This document shows, in pieces, positions 38,444-47,179 of a stretch of DNA of 64,000 nucleotides. A program made the position numbers and the translations under genes. The notes under the pieces are model-generated. The model did not search any database, had not been told where the DNA came from, and saw nothing but the letters and a program-made list of their open reading frames with translations. Position 1 is the stretch's first letter. Each line of letters starts with the position of its first letter. The stretch is from NCBI RefSeq assembly GCF_003025555.1, contig NZ_PYMH01000002.1, forward strand, positions 186,001-250,000, in the 5' to 3' direction. This stretch comes from Photobacterium lutimaris (GTDB lineage: Bacteria; Pseudomonadota; Gammaproteobacteria; Enterobacterales; Vibrionaceae).

Positions 38444-39436
38444 ATGAAAGATGAGGATATGTTCAGGCTAGACTTTAACACTCTGAAAATATTGAAAATA
38501 CTCGGTGAAGAAAATAATACTCATCGAGCTGCTGATAGGCTTAAGATTGGGCAGTCTGCAATTAGTAAGGCTTTAAAGCGCCTGAGAGAGCAGTTTGATG
38601 ACCCACTTTTCACTCGCACGCTACACGGCCTAGAACCGACCCCAAAATGTGAGCTGATTCTGTATAAACTCCCTCAAATATTGGGAGAAATAGGCGAATT
38701 ATTCCAAGACAGCAATACCTTTGAGCCAGAGCATTATGAGGGCTCAATTAAGATCCACATTAACGCTTCACTGTGCCACCCTCTCACCAGTATTCTTATC
38801 GAACGTCTTCACCTATATGCGCCTAAGGCGATGCTTCAATTAGAAGATTGGTCATACGATACCGAGCAGCAATTAAAGGTTGGTCAAGTAGATTTAGGTA
38901 TCAATTATCACCCCTTAGACGTTTCTCCTGAAATTTTTCAACAACCCATCTGTTATCAAAAATTTAAGTTATGCTGCGCGAAAGATAGCCCATTGGCTCA
39001 AATTGATAAAATTTCCCTCGAAGACATTGCAAATAGCCCTTTGATACTGGCAATCATGCCTGACTACGAAGTAAAAGAGAGCGAGGCCGAAACCTATTTG
39101 AAACGTAGGGGCTACCAACCCAATGTAGTACTTCGAACAGACAGGTTAGATATTTGTAGTAAGGTGCTTAAAAGTACTCATGCCCTAATGCCTGTCAGTG
39201 AGGTGGTTGCTCCAATCATGGATGAGGAAGGGTTAATATTGCTTGATATTGACCACCTGGATGTTGTTCCACACTATCCGATCGCATACTTTATCCATGA
39301 TAGGGTCAAAGACTCAGCCTATTCAAAATGGTTAATAGAAATCACAACCCAGATTTTGAGCGAGCTTACAGCAATGTACCAAAACCCGAAATTTCAATAT
39401 GCCTACCCTCGTTTGTCTAAAGATAGCTTTAAGTGA
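38444..39436 (+). CDS. LysR-family transcriptional regulator (first of tandem pair)
   Basis: A 330-residue protein starting at 38444 after GGGAGAAGG; a longer frame from 38414 lacks a ribosome site. N-terminal winged helix (AADRLKIGQSAISKALKRL) and a C-terminal effector domain. It and the next gene share the same start (MKDED/E.F.LDFN) and are closely similar along their whole length, so they arose by duplication. Divergent from the DUF1254/OMP operon, which they probably control. Confidence 0.9.
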   Translation: MKDEDMFRLDFNTLKILKILGEENNTHRAADRLKIGQSAISKALKRLREQFDDPLFTRTLHGLEPTPKCELILYKLPQILGEIGELFQDSNTFEPEHYEGSIKIHINASLCHPLTSILIERLHLYAPKAMLQLEDWSYDTEQQLKVGQVDLGINYHPLDVSPEIFQQPICYQKFKLCCAKDSPLAQIDKISLEDIANSPLILAIMPDYEVKESEAETYLKRRGYQPNVVLRTDRLDICSKVLKSTHALMPVSEVVAPIMDEEGLILLDIDHLDVVPHYPIAYFIHDRVKDSAYSKWLIEITTQILSELTAMYQNPKFQYAYPRLSKDSFK

Positions 39437-39445
39437 GGCGAGTAC

Positions 39446-40372
39446 GTGAAAGATGAAGAATTATTCAACCTTGATTTCAATAGCTTGAAAGTACTCAAGG
39501 TGCTTGGTGAAGAAGAAAATACAAAACGCGCAGCTGAGCGCTTATATGTCACCCAATCAGCAGTCAGTAAAGCGCTATCTCGGCTGAGGGAGCAATTTGA
39601 TGATGACTTGTTTACTCGAGGGAGAGATGGCTTAGAGCCAACGGAGAAATGCGCTCGATTGCTAAATAAGTTACCAAGCATAATGACCGGTTTGGACGAA
39701 CTTTACGGCGAGATTAATCAATTTTCCCCAGCAAATTATGAAGGGACTATCCGGATACACATCAATTCAATACTTTGCTACGGCACAATGACTAAGCTCT
39801 TTGAGACTTTGCATCGTCTTGCCCCAAAAGCAACCATTGTACTCGAAAATTGGTCGGCAGGAACGGAGTTCAGTTTGCGAAAGGGATCTGTCGATGTTGG
39901 CCTCAATTTTTACCCCCTTGAGGTAGCAAAAGACATTAGTCAAATTCCGATTTGTTATCCCGAATTTAAGATTTGCTGCCATGAAGATAGCCCACTAGCG
40001 AAAGCTAAATCCGTCACGGTTGAAGACGCCGCCAAATACCCTCTCGTGTTAGCTATACAGCCACACTTTGTTCAAAAAGAGAGCTATGTCGTTAATTACT
40101 TCAAAAAAAGAGGCTATAGCCCGAATATCTTATTAAGATCGGATAAGGTAGATATTTGTTTAGAAACGATACGAAAAATACCCAGCTTCATGGCGGTTAG
40201 TGAAGTTGTTAAATCGCAGTTGTTTGAGGAGTTAACCCTAATTGATATCAATCACTGGGATGAAATAAATCATCGTCCTATCGCTTGCTATATGTCATAT
40301 AAGTTCCGCTCTACGCCTTTTTCAAAGTGGCTAGTACATACAATACAAGAAGCGATTGAAGAGCTTTATTAA
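39446..40372 (+). CDS. LysR-family transcriptional regulator (second of tandem pair)
   Basis: A 308-residue paralogue of the preceding gene, 9 bp after it, with a GTG start and a GAGGCG ribosome site. Helix-turn-helix AAERLYVTQSAVSKALSRL; the effector domain carries the shared segments YEGTIRIHINS and EFKICCHEDSPLAK. Translation order suggests one transcript. It lacks about 20 C-terminal residues of its partner. Confidence 0.9.
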   Translation: MKDEELFNLDFNSLKVLKVLGEEENTKRAAERLYVTQSAVSKALSRLREQFDDDLFTRGRDGLEPTEKCARLLNKLPSIMTGLDELYGEINQFSPANYEGTIRIHINSILCYGTMTKLFETLHRLAPKATIVLENWSAGTEFSLRKGSVDVGLNFYPLEVAKDISQIPICYPEFKICCHEDSPLAKAKSVTVEDAAKYPLVLAIQPHFVQKESYVVNYFKKRGYSPNILLRSDKVDICLETIRKIPSFMAVSEVVKSQLFEELTLIDINHWDEINHRPIACYMSYKFRSTPFSKWLVHTIQEAIEELY

Positions 40373-40383
40373 AATCACAGAAG

Positions 40384-40407
40384 CCTTCCATATTGATATA
40401 GAAGGCA
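40384..40407. terminator. weak hairpin between convergent genes
   Basis: GCCTTC plus an AT-paired inner stem to GAAGGC between the LysR pair (plus) and the MarR gene (minus). No clean T run follows. Confidence 0.35.
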
Positions 40408-40427
40408 TTGGTAACTCAGCGCTCAGG

Positions 40428-40865
40428 TTACTTTAATGCTATATCTGTAAGGTTTGCTGCCATCAAGCCTGTTATGCGCTTGAACTCTTTCAGCTCTTCA
40501 GGCGAAATCCCTTTCATCATTTTCTCATTCATCTTGCCATCAATAATGGCTAGTTTCGCTAAAATCTTTTCTCCCTCGCGAGTAACCAACAAACGTTGGC
40601 TGCGTTTATCTTCTGGATTTGGCACTTTCTCGATCATGCTCTGCTTAATCAGTTCATTGAGCAAGCGGGTCACCTGAGCTTTGTCGCGGTTCATGAACTG
40701 AGCAATATCAACAGCAGTACATGTTTGTTTTCTTTTGATAATTTTCAGTACTCGTAGATGCATTGGCGTAATGCTCAAATCCAACTGTTCAATATGTTCA
40801 TGCATTTGGCGCTTTAGCATATGGACTAAGTGAAACACGCTTTCTAATGACTTTGACTCTGACAT
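40428..40865 (-). CDS. MarR-family transcriptional regulator
   Basis: A 145-residue MarR winged-helix protein (helix-turn-helix TAVDIAQFMNRDKAQVTRLLNEL; wing NPEDKRSQRLLVT). It is divergent from the DUF2798/DUF3861 genes. Two identical palindromes in the gap are the likely operators, so it probably represses both itself and that operon. Confidence 0.9.
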   Translation of the reverse strand: MSESKSLESVFHLVHMLKRQMHEHIEQLDLSITPMHLRVLKIIKRKQTCTAVDIAQFMNRDKAQVTRLLNELIKQSMIEKVPNPEDKRSQRLLVTREGEKILAKLAIIDGKMNEKMMKGISPEELKEFKRITGLMAANLTDIALK

Positions 40866-40889
40866 CCAGGTATCCTTAAATAAAACTTA

Positions 40890-40931
40890 GTTGACATTAT
40901 CAACCAAAATACTATAGTTGACATTATCAAC
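40890..40931. promoter_or_regulatory. two identical 15-bp palindromes, candidate MarR operators
   Basis: GTTGACATTATCAAC at 40890-40904 and again at 40917-40931, 27 bp centre to centre. Each has 5-bp arms GTTGA/TCAAC, the size MarR proteins recognise. The first lies 25 bp before the marR start and the second 35 bp before the DUF2798 start, so both promoters are covered. TTGACA in each copy can also be a -35. Confidence 0.75.
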
Positions 40932-40965
40932 TTAATTGAGAGCAAATTCAAGTCTGGAGAATAAG

Positions 40966-41457
40966 ATGACTGTAGAAACAACAATGACAGCCCCATTTCC
41001 CACTCAAACGAAAACACCTTTGATCTACAAGATACTGGTCGTGCTAGGAATGATGACCTTGATGGGGGGAACGTTGACTGGAGTCATGACATACATGAAC
41101 GTCGGTTTCACCGACACATTCTTAATAGACTGGCTAACTTCATTCCTTAAAACTGTCCTGGTAATGATGCCCGTCGGGATGGGCATGATGACACTGATCA
41201 CCAAACTCGTTACCAAGCTTATGCCGAATGCAAGCGAGCATAAACGAAACCTCGTCGTGGGTTTGAATATGGCCGTAATTATGGAGTCGATTATGGCCTT
41301 TACAACGACTGCGAATAACATTGGCTTTAGTAACTTAAATCAGTTTACCCATAGTTGGCTACAAGGCTTTCTTGCAGCCCTGCCTGTTGGCCTAACTTTG
41401 ATCACTTTGATCTCATTAACAATTAAACCGAAAATCGAACGCTTTCTAAAAAGCTAA
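40966..41457 (+). CDS. DUF2798 membrane protein
   Basis: A 163-residue protein (start at 40966 after GGAGAA, 5-6 nt; an upstream in-frame start at 40936 overlaps the operator region) with four hydrophobic helices in two similar halves: ILVVLGMMTLMGGTLTGVM and VVGLNMAVIMESIMAFTTT, each followed by a second helix containing PVG. This is the DUF2798 pattern. Function unknown. Probably repressed by the divergent MarR and co-transcribed with the DUF3861 gene 54 bp on. Confidence 0.85.
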   Translation: MTVETTMTAPFPTQTKTPLIYKILVVLGMMTLMGGTLTGVMTYMNVGFTDTFLIDWLTSFLKTVLVMMPVGMGMMTLITKLVTKLMPNASEHKRNLVVGLNMAVIMESIMAFTTTANNIGFSNLNQFTHSWLQGFLAALPVGLTLITLISLTIKPKIERFLKS

Positions 41458-41511
41458 ATCATTCCATTGAATAAATTGGCGAATAAAGCATTGAAAAATC
41501 TGGAGAGAAAC

Positions 41512-41808
41512 ATGAAACAGCCACACAACTACCGTATTACTATCGAATGTACCAATGCTGAAAGTGAAAACAGCGCACAAACGTTGCAGTTTGAAATGCA
41601 AGACCGAGAAGATATGTTTGCTATTGTTGAAAAGCTAAAGCAAGGCAGCGGCTTGGATGAGAAAACGTCTACCCGTGTTGGTGTTGCATTGCGTCTACTT
41701 GGTCCTGCGATGATGCAAGACCGCAAGCACCCTGTATTTGTAGACTTCTTCCCGCACTTCAAGACATTCATGCAAAACTTGAAAAGCAAGTTGAAAAACA
41801 ACAGTTAA
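41512..41808 (+). CDS. DUF3861 family protein
   Basis: A 98-residue soluble protein of the DUF3861 family (HNYRITIECTNAESEN, RVGVALRLLGPAMMQDRKHP). Start at 41512, 6 nt after GGAGAG. Function unknown; family members are small cytoplasmic proteins. Second gene of the operon behind the MarR operators. Confidence 0.85.
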   Translation: MKQPHNYRITIECTNAESENSAQTLQFEMQDREDMFAIVEKLKQGSGLDEKTSTRVGVALRLLGPAMMQDRKHPVFVDFFPHFKTFMQNLKSKLKNNS

Positions 41809-41858
41809 TCTTAAATATAGAGAAAACCAAGCTGCCCAACCTCCATAGACTAACCTCA

Positions 41859-44237
41859 CTACCTCACATCAATCGTCCGGCTGGCTTTACGGTATTGTAC
41901 CTTCCACCCTTGCCAGCGTGGCAGTTCCCAGCGCTTGGGGTCGGCTTTGCGATTCCCGCTTTCATGGACGGCCAATACCCGTTTTCGGGCTATATGGTAT
42001 TCAATCCGCATGGTGAGATCGGTCAACGAAACTTTGTAAGGATAGGCTTGGTCAAAATCAGCGCGCTCCCAATCAGGTATACCATCAAAAATGAAGTCAT
42101 CGGTCGTGAATAACTCGAAGTCTTCGGCAGACTCGACCCCAAGCGCTTCTATTTGCTCTCCTAACCACTCTCGCGCTTCCACAGACTGTGCTGCACGAGT
42201 ACAGACGTCAGCTTGGTATTTACCCAGAGCCAAGTACAAATTCCATTGATGGATATCCGCTGTAATTTTCTCGCCCAACCCCGGCAAGATTGAGTCGCCG
42301 AGAATCATATCGATAAATGTATCGTGAGCAGAGGCCCCTTCCGGTGCCACCCAGTCAGATTTAATCACGCGTCCGGCATATACCTGCTGTTTTTCAACCA
42401 GACAACCTTCATCCGACACACGCGTTTCGCCGAAGAGCGCTTCCCCCATATCGAGCTGATTCATCAAATCAAAAGTGATTGGTGCCATACATGTAGCCAA
42501 TACCAAATTTTGTTTAACCCCTTTACCTGGCAACGCAAACTGGTCAAACACAATCGCAGCTTCGGCATTTTCAGGGAAGCGACTCTCACGACCTGTACTC
42601 ACTTCACTAAAACCATTGCCTAATGCCTGCCGCCTTTTCTGACGACAGACAAAAACCAACTCAGGTGCAGCTTTCATCACTGCCATCAGCCATACATCTC
42701 TTTTTACCGAAGACGCCACTTCAAGTGCTGGCAATCCAAGGGCCTCACGCATCTGCTCAGATAGCATTCTCGCTTCAGCCAACACATCTTTGTCAAACGT
42801 TAGCCATTCCGGCTCACTACCGCGTAACAGCTTAATTAGCGCCATAGCATCACAATGCTTCGGCTCCCATTGCGTCAGTTTTTCTCGGGCTTCTTCACCC
42901 GACGGCATCTGCCAAATCCGCTGATATACACTCAACGAGGCAGCAAGATCAACCATGGCTTCACGGCTGGCTTTATCTGGCATCGCCGTGATCAAATGGG
43001 CAAACAGCGTATCAATGGGTAGTGGATATAAAATTTGACCATGCTCTGTGGCCGCCCCGTCATTATCTATTGCCTGCATCTGGATGAGTTTATCCTTAGC
43101 AAGCAATAAAGACTTTTCAGGCACCGTATCAACAAAACTCAGCGTCTCGAACGGGTAGCCACAGCAGGCAGCGGCTAGCATAGGTTCGACGAGCTCTTCA
43201 CGTTGCATTTCTGGCGGTGTAATGAATTCAAGCGGTGCTGCCTTGCCATATAATCTGACACACGTACCGTCCGTCACACGCCCTGCCCGCCCTTTTCGCT
43301 GCTCGGCACTGGCCTTGGAAATCGCATGTAATCCGAGCACTGTTCGGCCATTGCGCTGGTGAGTCCGGCGCTCTAGACCTGTATCAATAATCAAGGTCAC
43401 GCCGGGGATGGTCAGCGATGTCTCCGCTACATTGGTAGCCAGAATAATCCGCTGTTTATCACTTTCGGTCAGCGCGCGATGACGCTCATCATCACTGACC
43501 GAAGCATGCAAAGGAATGATGTCGAGCACACCCAATTCAATGTGATCTCGCAAAGCCTGCTTCAAAGTCGAAAGGCATTGAGCGATTTCTTTTCGGCCAG
43601 GTAAGAACACCAAGATATCTTGATGATCTTCATACCGGGTTACGACTGCTTCTTTAACCTTCTTTTCAACATGGCGGCTGTCTGGCATGTTGCGGCTATC
43701 GGTCGCGATATGTTCAACAGTTACCTGGAAATTTCGCCCTTCAGCCCGTAAACACTCACCTTGAAGGTAAGTCGCTAGTCGTTCGCTATCCAAGGTTGCT
43801 GAGGTCACGACCAATCGGTGATTGTCTTTCTGCTTGAGCATCGACAACAGCAAATCAGTATCCCAACGCCTTTCGTGGAATTCATCAATAATAACCGTGG
43901 TAAAACTTGCTAACCCATCTTCACTCAGCCAACGCAATGCGACGCCGGGTGTGACAAACACAACCTGCGTGTCATCGGAAAAATAATTCTCAAAGCGGAT
44001 TGCATAACCCACTGACTCACCGATATTCTCAGTCTTTTCACCAGCCACAAATTCAGCCAATGATCGACAAGCGACTCTGCGGGGTTCAACCACTAAAACG
44101 CGTCCGCGTTCTGCTGCCCAAACAGGCAATCGAGTGGACTTACCCGAACCCGTTTCGGCAGAAACGACAAGATGGGATTGATCAAGACGTTCGAGAAAAT
44201 CCGCTTTAAGCGAATCAATAGGTAATGAGATAGACAT
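41859..44237 (-). CDS. DEAH-box helicase, HrpB-like
   Basis: A 792-residue superfamily-2 helicase: motif I SAETGSGKSTRLP, motif II DEFHERR (the DEFH form is also seen in HrpB), motif III TSATLD, motif VI QRKGRAGR, then HA2-like domain. The C-terminus (KRWELPRWQGWKVQYRKASR) differs from standard HrpB, so this may be a separate vibrio-type subfamily rather than HrpB itself. It is a second DEAH helicase beside HrpA, 7 kb away. RNA target unknown. Confidence 0.85.
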   Translation of the reverse strand: MSISLPIDSLKADFLERLDQSHLVVSAETGSGKSTRLPVWAAERGRVLVVEPRRVACRSLAEFVAGEKTENIGESVGYAIRFENYFSDDTQVVFVTPGVALRWLSEDGLASFTTVIIDEFHERRWDTDLLLSMLKQKDNHRLVVTSATLDSERLATYLQGECLRAEGRNFQVTVEHIATDSRNMPDSRHVEKKVKEAVVTRYEDHQDILVFLPGRKEIAQCLSTLKQALRDHIELGVLDIIPLHASVSDDERHRALTESDKQRIILATNVAETSLTIPGVTLIIDTGLERRTHQRNGRTVLGLHAISKASAEQRKGRAGRVTDGTCVRLYGKAAPLEFITPPEMQREELVEPMLAAACCGYPFETLSFVDTVPEKSLLLAKDKLIQMQAIDNDGAATEHGQILYPLPIDTLFAHLITAMPDKASREAMVDLAASLSVYQRIWQMPSGEEAREKLTQWEPKHCDAMALIKLLRGSEPEWLTFDKDVLAEARMLSEQMREALGLPALEVASSVKRDVWLMAVMKAAPELVFVCRQKRRQALGNGFSEVSTGRESRFPENAEAAIVFDQFALPGKGVKQNLVLATCMAPITFDLMNQLDMGEALFGETRVSDEGCLVEKQQVYAGRVIKSDWVAPEGASAHDTFIDMILGDSILPGLGEKITADIHQWNLYLALGKYQADVCTRAAQSVEAREWLGEQIEALGVESAEDFELFTTDDFIFDGIPDWERADFDQAYPYKVSLTDLTMRIEYHIARKRVLAVHESGNRKADPKRWELPRWQGWKVQYRKASRTIDVR

Positions 44238-44318
44238 AGTAGAGGTTTTGCATCAACAAGATAGCCAATATTGTGGCAAGAATTGCACATCCTGTCATTA
44301 AACTAAGGGTTAAAAAGG

Positions 44319-44738
44319 CTATGACAAGTTCTTCGCCAGCTCTAAACAAAGCGTGCGGAGTGACTCAACATCATCCGGCAACATACTGGATTTGGCTTCA
44401 AGCTGCGCTTTGAGATCCTTGGCTTTATCACGCAGAGCAAGACCTTCATTCGTCAGAGAAATAACTTTCTTTCTCTCATCCTCAGCCGAGACTTTGCGAG
44501 TCAATAGCGCTTTCGCCTCAAGACGCTTCACTATCGGCGTTAATGTGCCCGAGTCTAACTGGGTACTGATAGAGACCTCTTTGAGGCTTACCCCATCGTT
44601 GTACCAGAGTGACTGCATCACAATGTATTGCGGATAGGTCAAATCAAATTCGTCCAGCAACGGACGATAGGCCCTGACCAACGCATTCGAGGCGGTATAC
44701 AAGGCAAAACACACGTTGTCAGAGAGCTTCTGGGCCAT
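44319..44738 (-). CDS. MarR/OhrR-type redox-sensing regulator
   Basis: A 139-residue MarR-family protein with the OhrR-type N-terminus: Cys10 in DNVCFALYTASNALVRAYRP, followed by LTYPQYIVMQSLW and winged helix (DSGTLTPIVKRLEAK, AEDERKK). In OhrR that Cys is oxidised by organic hydroperoxides, which releases DNA. Divergent from the CurA-like oxidoreductase gene, with palindromes between them, so it very likely represses it. Confidence 0.9.
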   Translation of the reverse strand: MAQKLSDNVCFALYTASNALVRAYRPLLDEFDLTYPQYIVMQSLWYNDGVSLKEVSISTQLDSGTLTPIVKRLEAKALLTRKVSAEDERKKVISLTNEGLALRDKAKDLKAQLEAKSSMLPDDVESLRTLCLELAKNLS

Positions 44739-44815
44739 ACTAAGATCCGAGTTAATTTATCTGTAGTTATCAATTCAGTTTCGATGATAACAGAATCGCT
44801 GAGGAACAAAATACA

Positions 44816-44825
44816 TTGCGCGCAA
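44816..44825. promoter_or_regulatory. palindrome TTGCGCGCAA (site 1), candidate OhrR-type operator
   Basis: Perfect 10-bp palindrome, 78 bp upstream of the regulator gene. The same core occurs at 44887-44900. Their repeat in one promoter gap favours function as paired operator. Confidence 0.6.
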
Positions 44826-44886
44826 ATTATTTTACCGCAAAGCTATTGCATCTTTCCACTTCTATCAGTAACGTTATAGGCAGATA

Positions 44887-44900
44887 GTTTGCGCGCAAAC
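44887..44900. promoter_or_regulatory. palindrome GTTTGCGCGCAAAC (site 2), candidate OhrR-type operator
   Basis: Perfect 14-bp palindrome about 63 bp before the oxidoreductase start, sharing its 10-bp core with site 1, 73 bp apart (centre to centre, about seven turns of helix). Confidence 0.65.
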
Positions 44901-44962
44901 ATTTATCGCGATAAGTATTTACCTTCATACACTGTATTAAACAGAGCTGATAAGGATTGAGA

Positions 44963-45958
44963 ATGAACAGCCAACAAATCCATCTTGCATCCCGCCCAGA
45001 GGGCACGCCAACAACAGATAACTTTGAGCTAGTAACCATCCCCCACCAAGAACTTAAAGCCGGTGACGTGTTAGTTAAAAACACCTGGATGTCCGTCGAC
45101 CCTTATATGCGTGGCCGTATGATTGACCGCAAAAGTTATGTACCCCCTTTCCAAATTGGTGAAGCTTTAGAAGGTGGTGCAATTGGTGAAGTCACCGAGT
45201 CCAACAACCCTGACTTCCCGGTAGGCAGCAAGGTAAGCAGCATGCTAGGCTGGCGCACCCATTTTATCAGCAACGGTGAAGGGTTAACGCGACTGCCTGA
45301 AACGTCACTACCCGATCAAAGCTTCCTTGGCATCATGGGTATGCCGGGTATGACAGCTTGGACTGGTCTATTCCGTATCGCAGAGCTAAAGCCAACCGAC
45401 ACAGTATTTATTTCAGCGGCGTCAGGTGCCGTGGGTAGTATTGCCTGTCAAATTGCCAAGATGCATGGCTGTACGGTGATTGGCTCAGTCGGTTCACAGG
45501 AGAAAGCTGATTACCTGCTTTCATTGGGCGTCGATGCGGTGATTAACTACAAAGAGGCTACCAACCTAACTCAAGCACTTGCTGAGGCTGCCCCTCAAGG
45601 CATCGATGTTTACTTTGAAAATGTTGGCGGAGAACACTTGGAAGCAGCCCTTAACAATATGAATGACTATGGTCGCATTGCGGTATGTGGTTTGATTTCT
45701 CAGTACAATGCAACAGAGCCACAACCAGGCCCTACTAATATGTCGATGCTTATCATCAAAAAGCTAACAATGCAGGGCTTCATTGTCTTTGATCATTGGG
45801 CACATTATGGCGAATTTGCCAAGCAGATGACCCAGTGGATCACCGAGGGCAAAATTAAATGGGATGAAACCGTGTTCGAGGGTATCGCTCAAGCCCCCAA
45901 TGCTTTCATTGGCCTGTTTGAAGGTAAAAACAAAGGCAAGATGCTAGTTAAGCTTTAA
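44963..45958 (+). CDS. NADP-dependent oxidoreductase, CurA/YncB type
   Basis: A 331-residue zinc-free MDR/leukotriene B4 dehydrogenase-like reductase that uses NADPH to reduce double bonds of enones such as curcumin, a detoxification role (family knowledge). Motifs: MSVDPYMRGRM, MPGMTAWTGL, AASGAVGSIACQIAK (coenzyme site), ending in FEGKNKGKMLVKL. AAGGA before 44963 sets the start. Divergent from the OhrR-like gene; induction by electrophile/peroxide stress is expected. Confidence 0.92.
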   Translation: MNSQQIHLASRPEGTPTTDNFELVTIPHQELKAGDVLVKNTWMSVDPYMRGRMIDRKSYVPPFQIGEALEGGAIGEVTESNNPDFPVGSKVSSMLGWRTHFISNGEGLTRLPETSLPDQSFLGIMGMPGMTAWTGLFRIAELKPTDTVFISAASGAVGSIACQIAKMHGCTVIGSVGSQEKADYLLSLGVDAVINYKEATNLTQALAEAAPQGIDVYFENVGGEHLEAALNNMNDYGRIAVCGLISQYNATEPQPGPTNMSMLIIKKLTMQGFIVFDHWAHYGEFAKQMTQWITEGKIKWDETVFEGIAQAPNAFIGLFEGKNKGKMLVKL

Positions 45959-45980
45959 TTAAATTAAAGTGATTGATTCT

Positions 45981-46018
45981 GCCACCAACGATACCTGTGT
46001 AATGGTTGGTGGCTATTT
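45981..46018 (+). terminator. hairpin terminator after the oxidoreductase gene
   Basis: GCCACCAAC, 15-nt loop, GTTGGTGGC followed by TATTTTA. Confidence 0.75.
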
Positions 46019-46182
46019 TACGGATAGCTCGCAGTAAAACCATACACTGTTGATGGATAAACACCCCACCGCACCCAAAACCTTCGCCATCTGGTCACAT
46101 TCTTTCATAAACCATTGACATTTAGCTGTAACTCCCTAGCTTATAGCACACTGAGCATAATCCTAATGAGGCAATCGTCATC

Positions 46183-47085
46183 ATGACTCGCAAAGAGATT
46201 TTTAATCCAGAACTTTGGGAAGAAGTCCCGGGGTTCGATTTTGAAGATATCACTTATCACCGTGCCAAAGACCAAGGTACAGTCCGTGTTGCACTCAACC
46301 GCCCAGACTGCCTGAACGCCTTCCGACCTAAAACCGTAGACGAGCTTTACACGGCTCTTGACCATGCACGCCAATGGTCTGATGTTGGCTGTGTATTCAT
46401 CACAGGTAACGGTCCTTCGGAGAAAGGCCAATGGTCATTCTCTTCAGGTGGCGATCAGCGCATTCGCGGTAAAGACGGTTACAAATACGAAGGTGAAGGT
46501 GAAGAAGCAGGCAAAGCCGACGTTGCTCGCATGGGTCGCCTTCACATTCTTGAAGTTCAGCGCTTAATCCGCTTTATGCCTAAAGTGGTTATCGCAGTCG
46601 TTCCTGGTTGGGCTGTTGGTGGTGGTCATAGCCTGCATGTGGTGTGTGATCTGACACTGGCGTCGAAAGAGCACGCTGTTTTCAAACAGACTGATCCAGA
46701 TGTTGCTTCATTCGATTCAGGTTACGGCTCTGCTTACTTGGCCAAGATGATCGGCCAGAAACGTGCCCGTGAAATCTTCTTCTGTGGCTTCAACTACAGC
46801 GCTCAAGAAGCTTATGAAATGGGTATGGTAAACAAAGTTGTTGACCACTTTGAGCTCGAAGAAGAGGCACTTCGCTGGGCCAAAGAGATCAACAGCAAGT
46901 CGCCGACAGCCATGCGCATGCTGAAATATGGCTTCAACCTACCGGATGATGGCTTGGTCGGCCAGCAACTGTTTGCAGGCGAAGCCACTCGCCTAGCTTA
47001 TGGTACCGATGAAGCACAAGAAGGTCGTGATGCTTTCCTTGAAAAGCGCGACCAAGACTTTAGTAAGTTCCCTTGGCACTACTAA
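46183..47085 (+). CDS. menB: 1,4-dihydroxy-2-naphthoyl-CoA synthase, Asp-containing (type II-like)
   Basis: Crotonase-fold enzyme that closes the second ring of the menaquinone head group from o-succinylbenzoyl-CoA. 300 residues; conserved NRPDCLNAFRPKTVDEL, SSGGDQ (oxyanion loop), GWAVGGGHSLHVVCDLTLAS and KQTDPDVASFDSGYGS (from 168). At the position of the bicarbonate-binding Gly of E. coli MenB it has Asp171, the feature of bicarbonate-independent type II MenB (as in mycobacteria). It stands alone, far from any men cluster in this window. Normal RBS region AATGAGG. Confidence 0.9.
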   Translation: MTRKEIFNPELWEEVPGFDFEDITYHRAKDQGTVRVALNRPDCLNAFRPKTVDELYTALDHARQWSDVGCVFITGNGPSEKGQWSFSSGGDQRIRGKDGYKYEGEGEEAGKADVARMGRLHILEVQRLIRFMPKVVIAVVPGWAVGGGHSLHVVCDLTLASKEHAVFKQTDPDVASFDSGYGSAYLAKMIGQKRAREIFFCGFNYSAQEAYEMGMVNKVVDHFELEEEALRWAKEINSKSPTAMRMLKYGFNLPDDGLVGQQLFAGEATRLAYGTDEAQEGRDAFLEKRDQDFSKFPWHY

Positions 47086-47108
47086 TAGCGACACCATAGA
47101 AATATACA

Positions 47109-47147
47109 GCGTCCTCGACTCTTTTAAGATTCGAGGGCGCGTTTTTA
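47109..47147 (+). terminator. intrinsic terminator after menB
   Basis: GCGTCCTCGA, 12-nt loop, TCGAGGGCGC, then GTTTTTA. Confidence 0.82.
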
Positions 47148-47153
47148 TACATA

Positions 47154-47171
47154 ACCCAAGTAACTTCAAGC
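47154..47171 (+). repeat. fragment of the fold-back element end
   Basis: ACCCAAGTAACTTCAAGC, identical to the inner part of the terminal repeat of the element at 35504-35736. It lies between menB and the diguanylate cyclase gene. No second end was found nearby, so it is a solo remnant. Confidence 0.6.
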
Positions 47172-47179
47172 GCCCTGGC

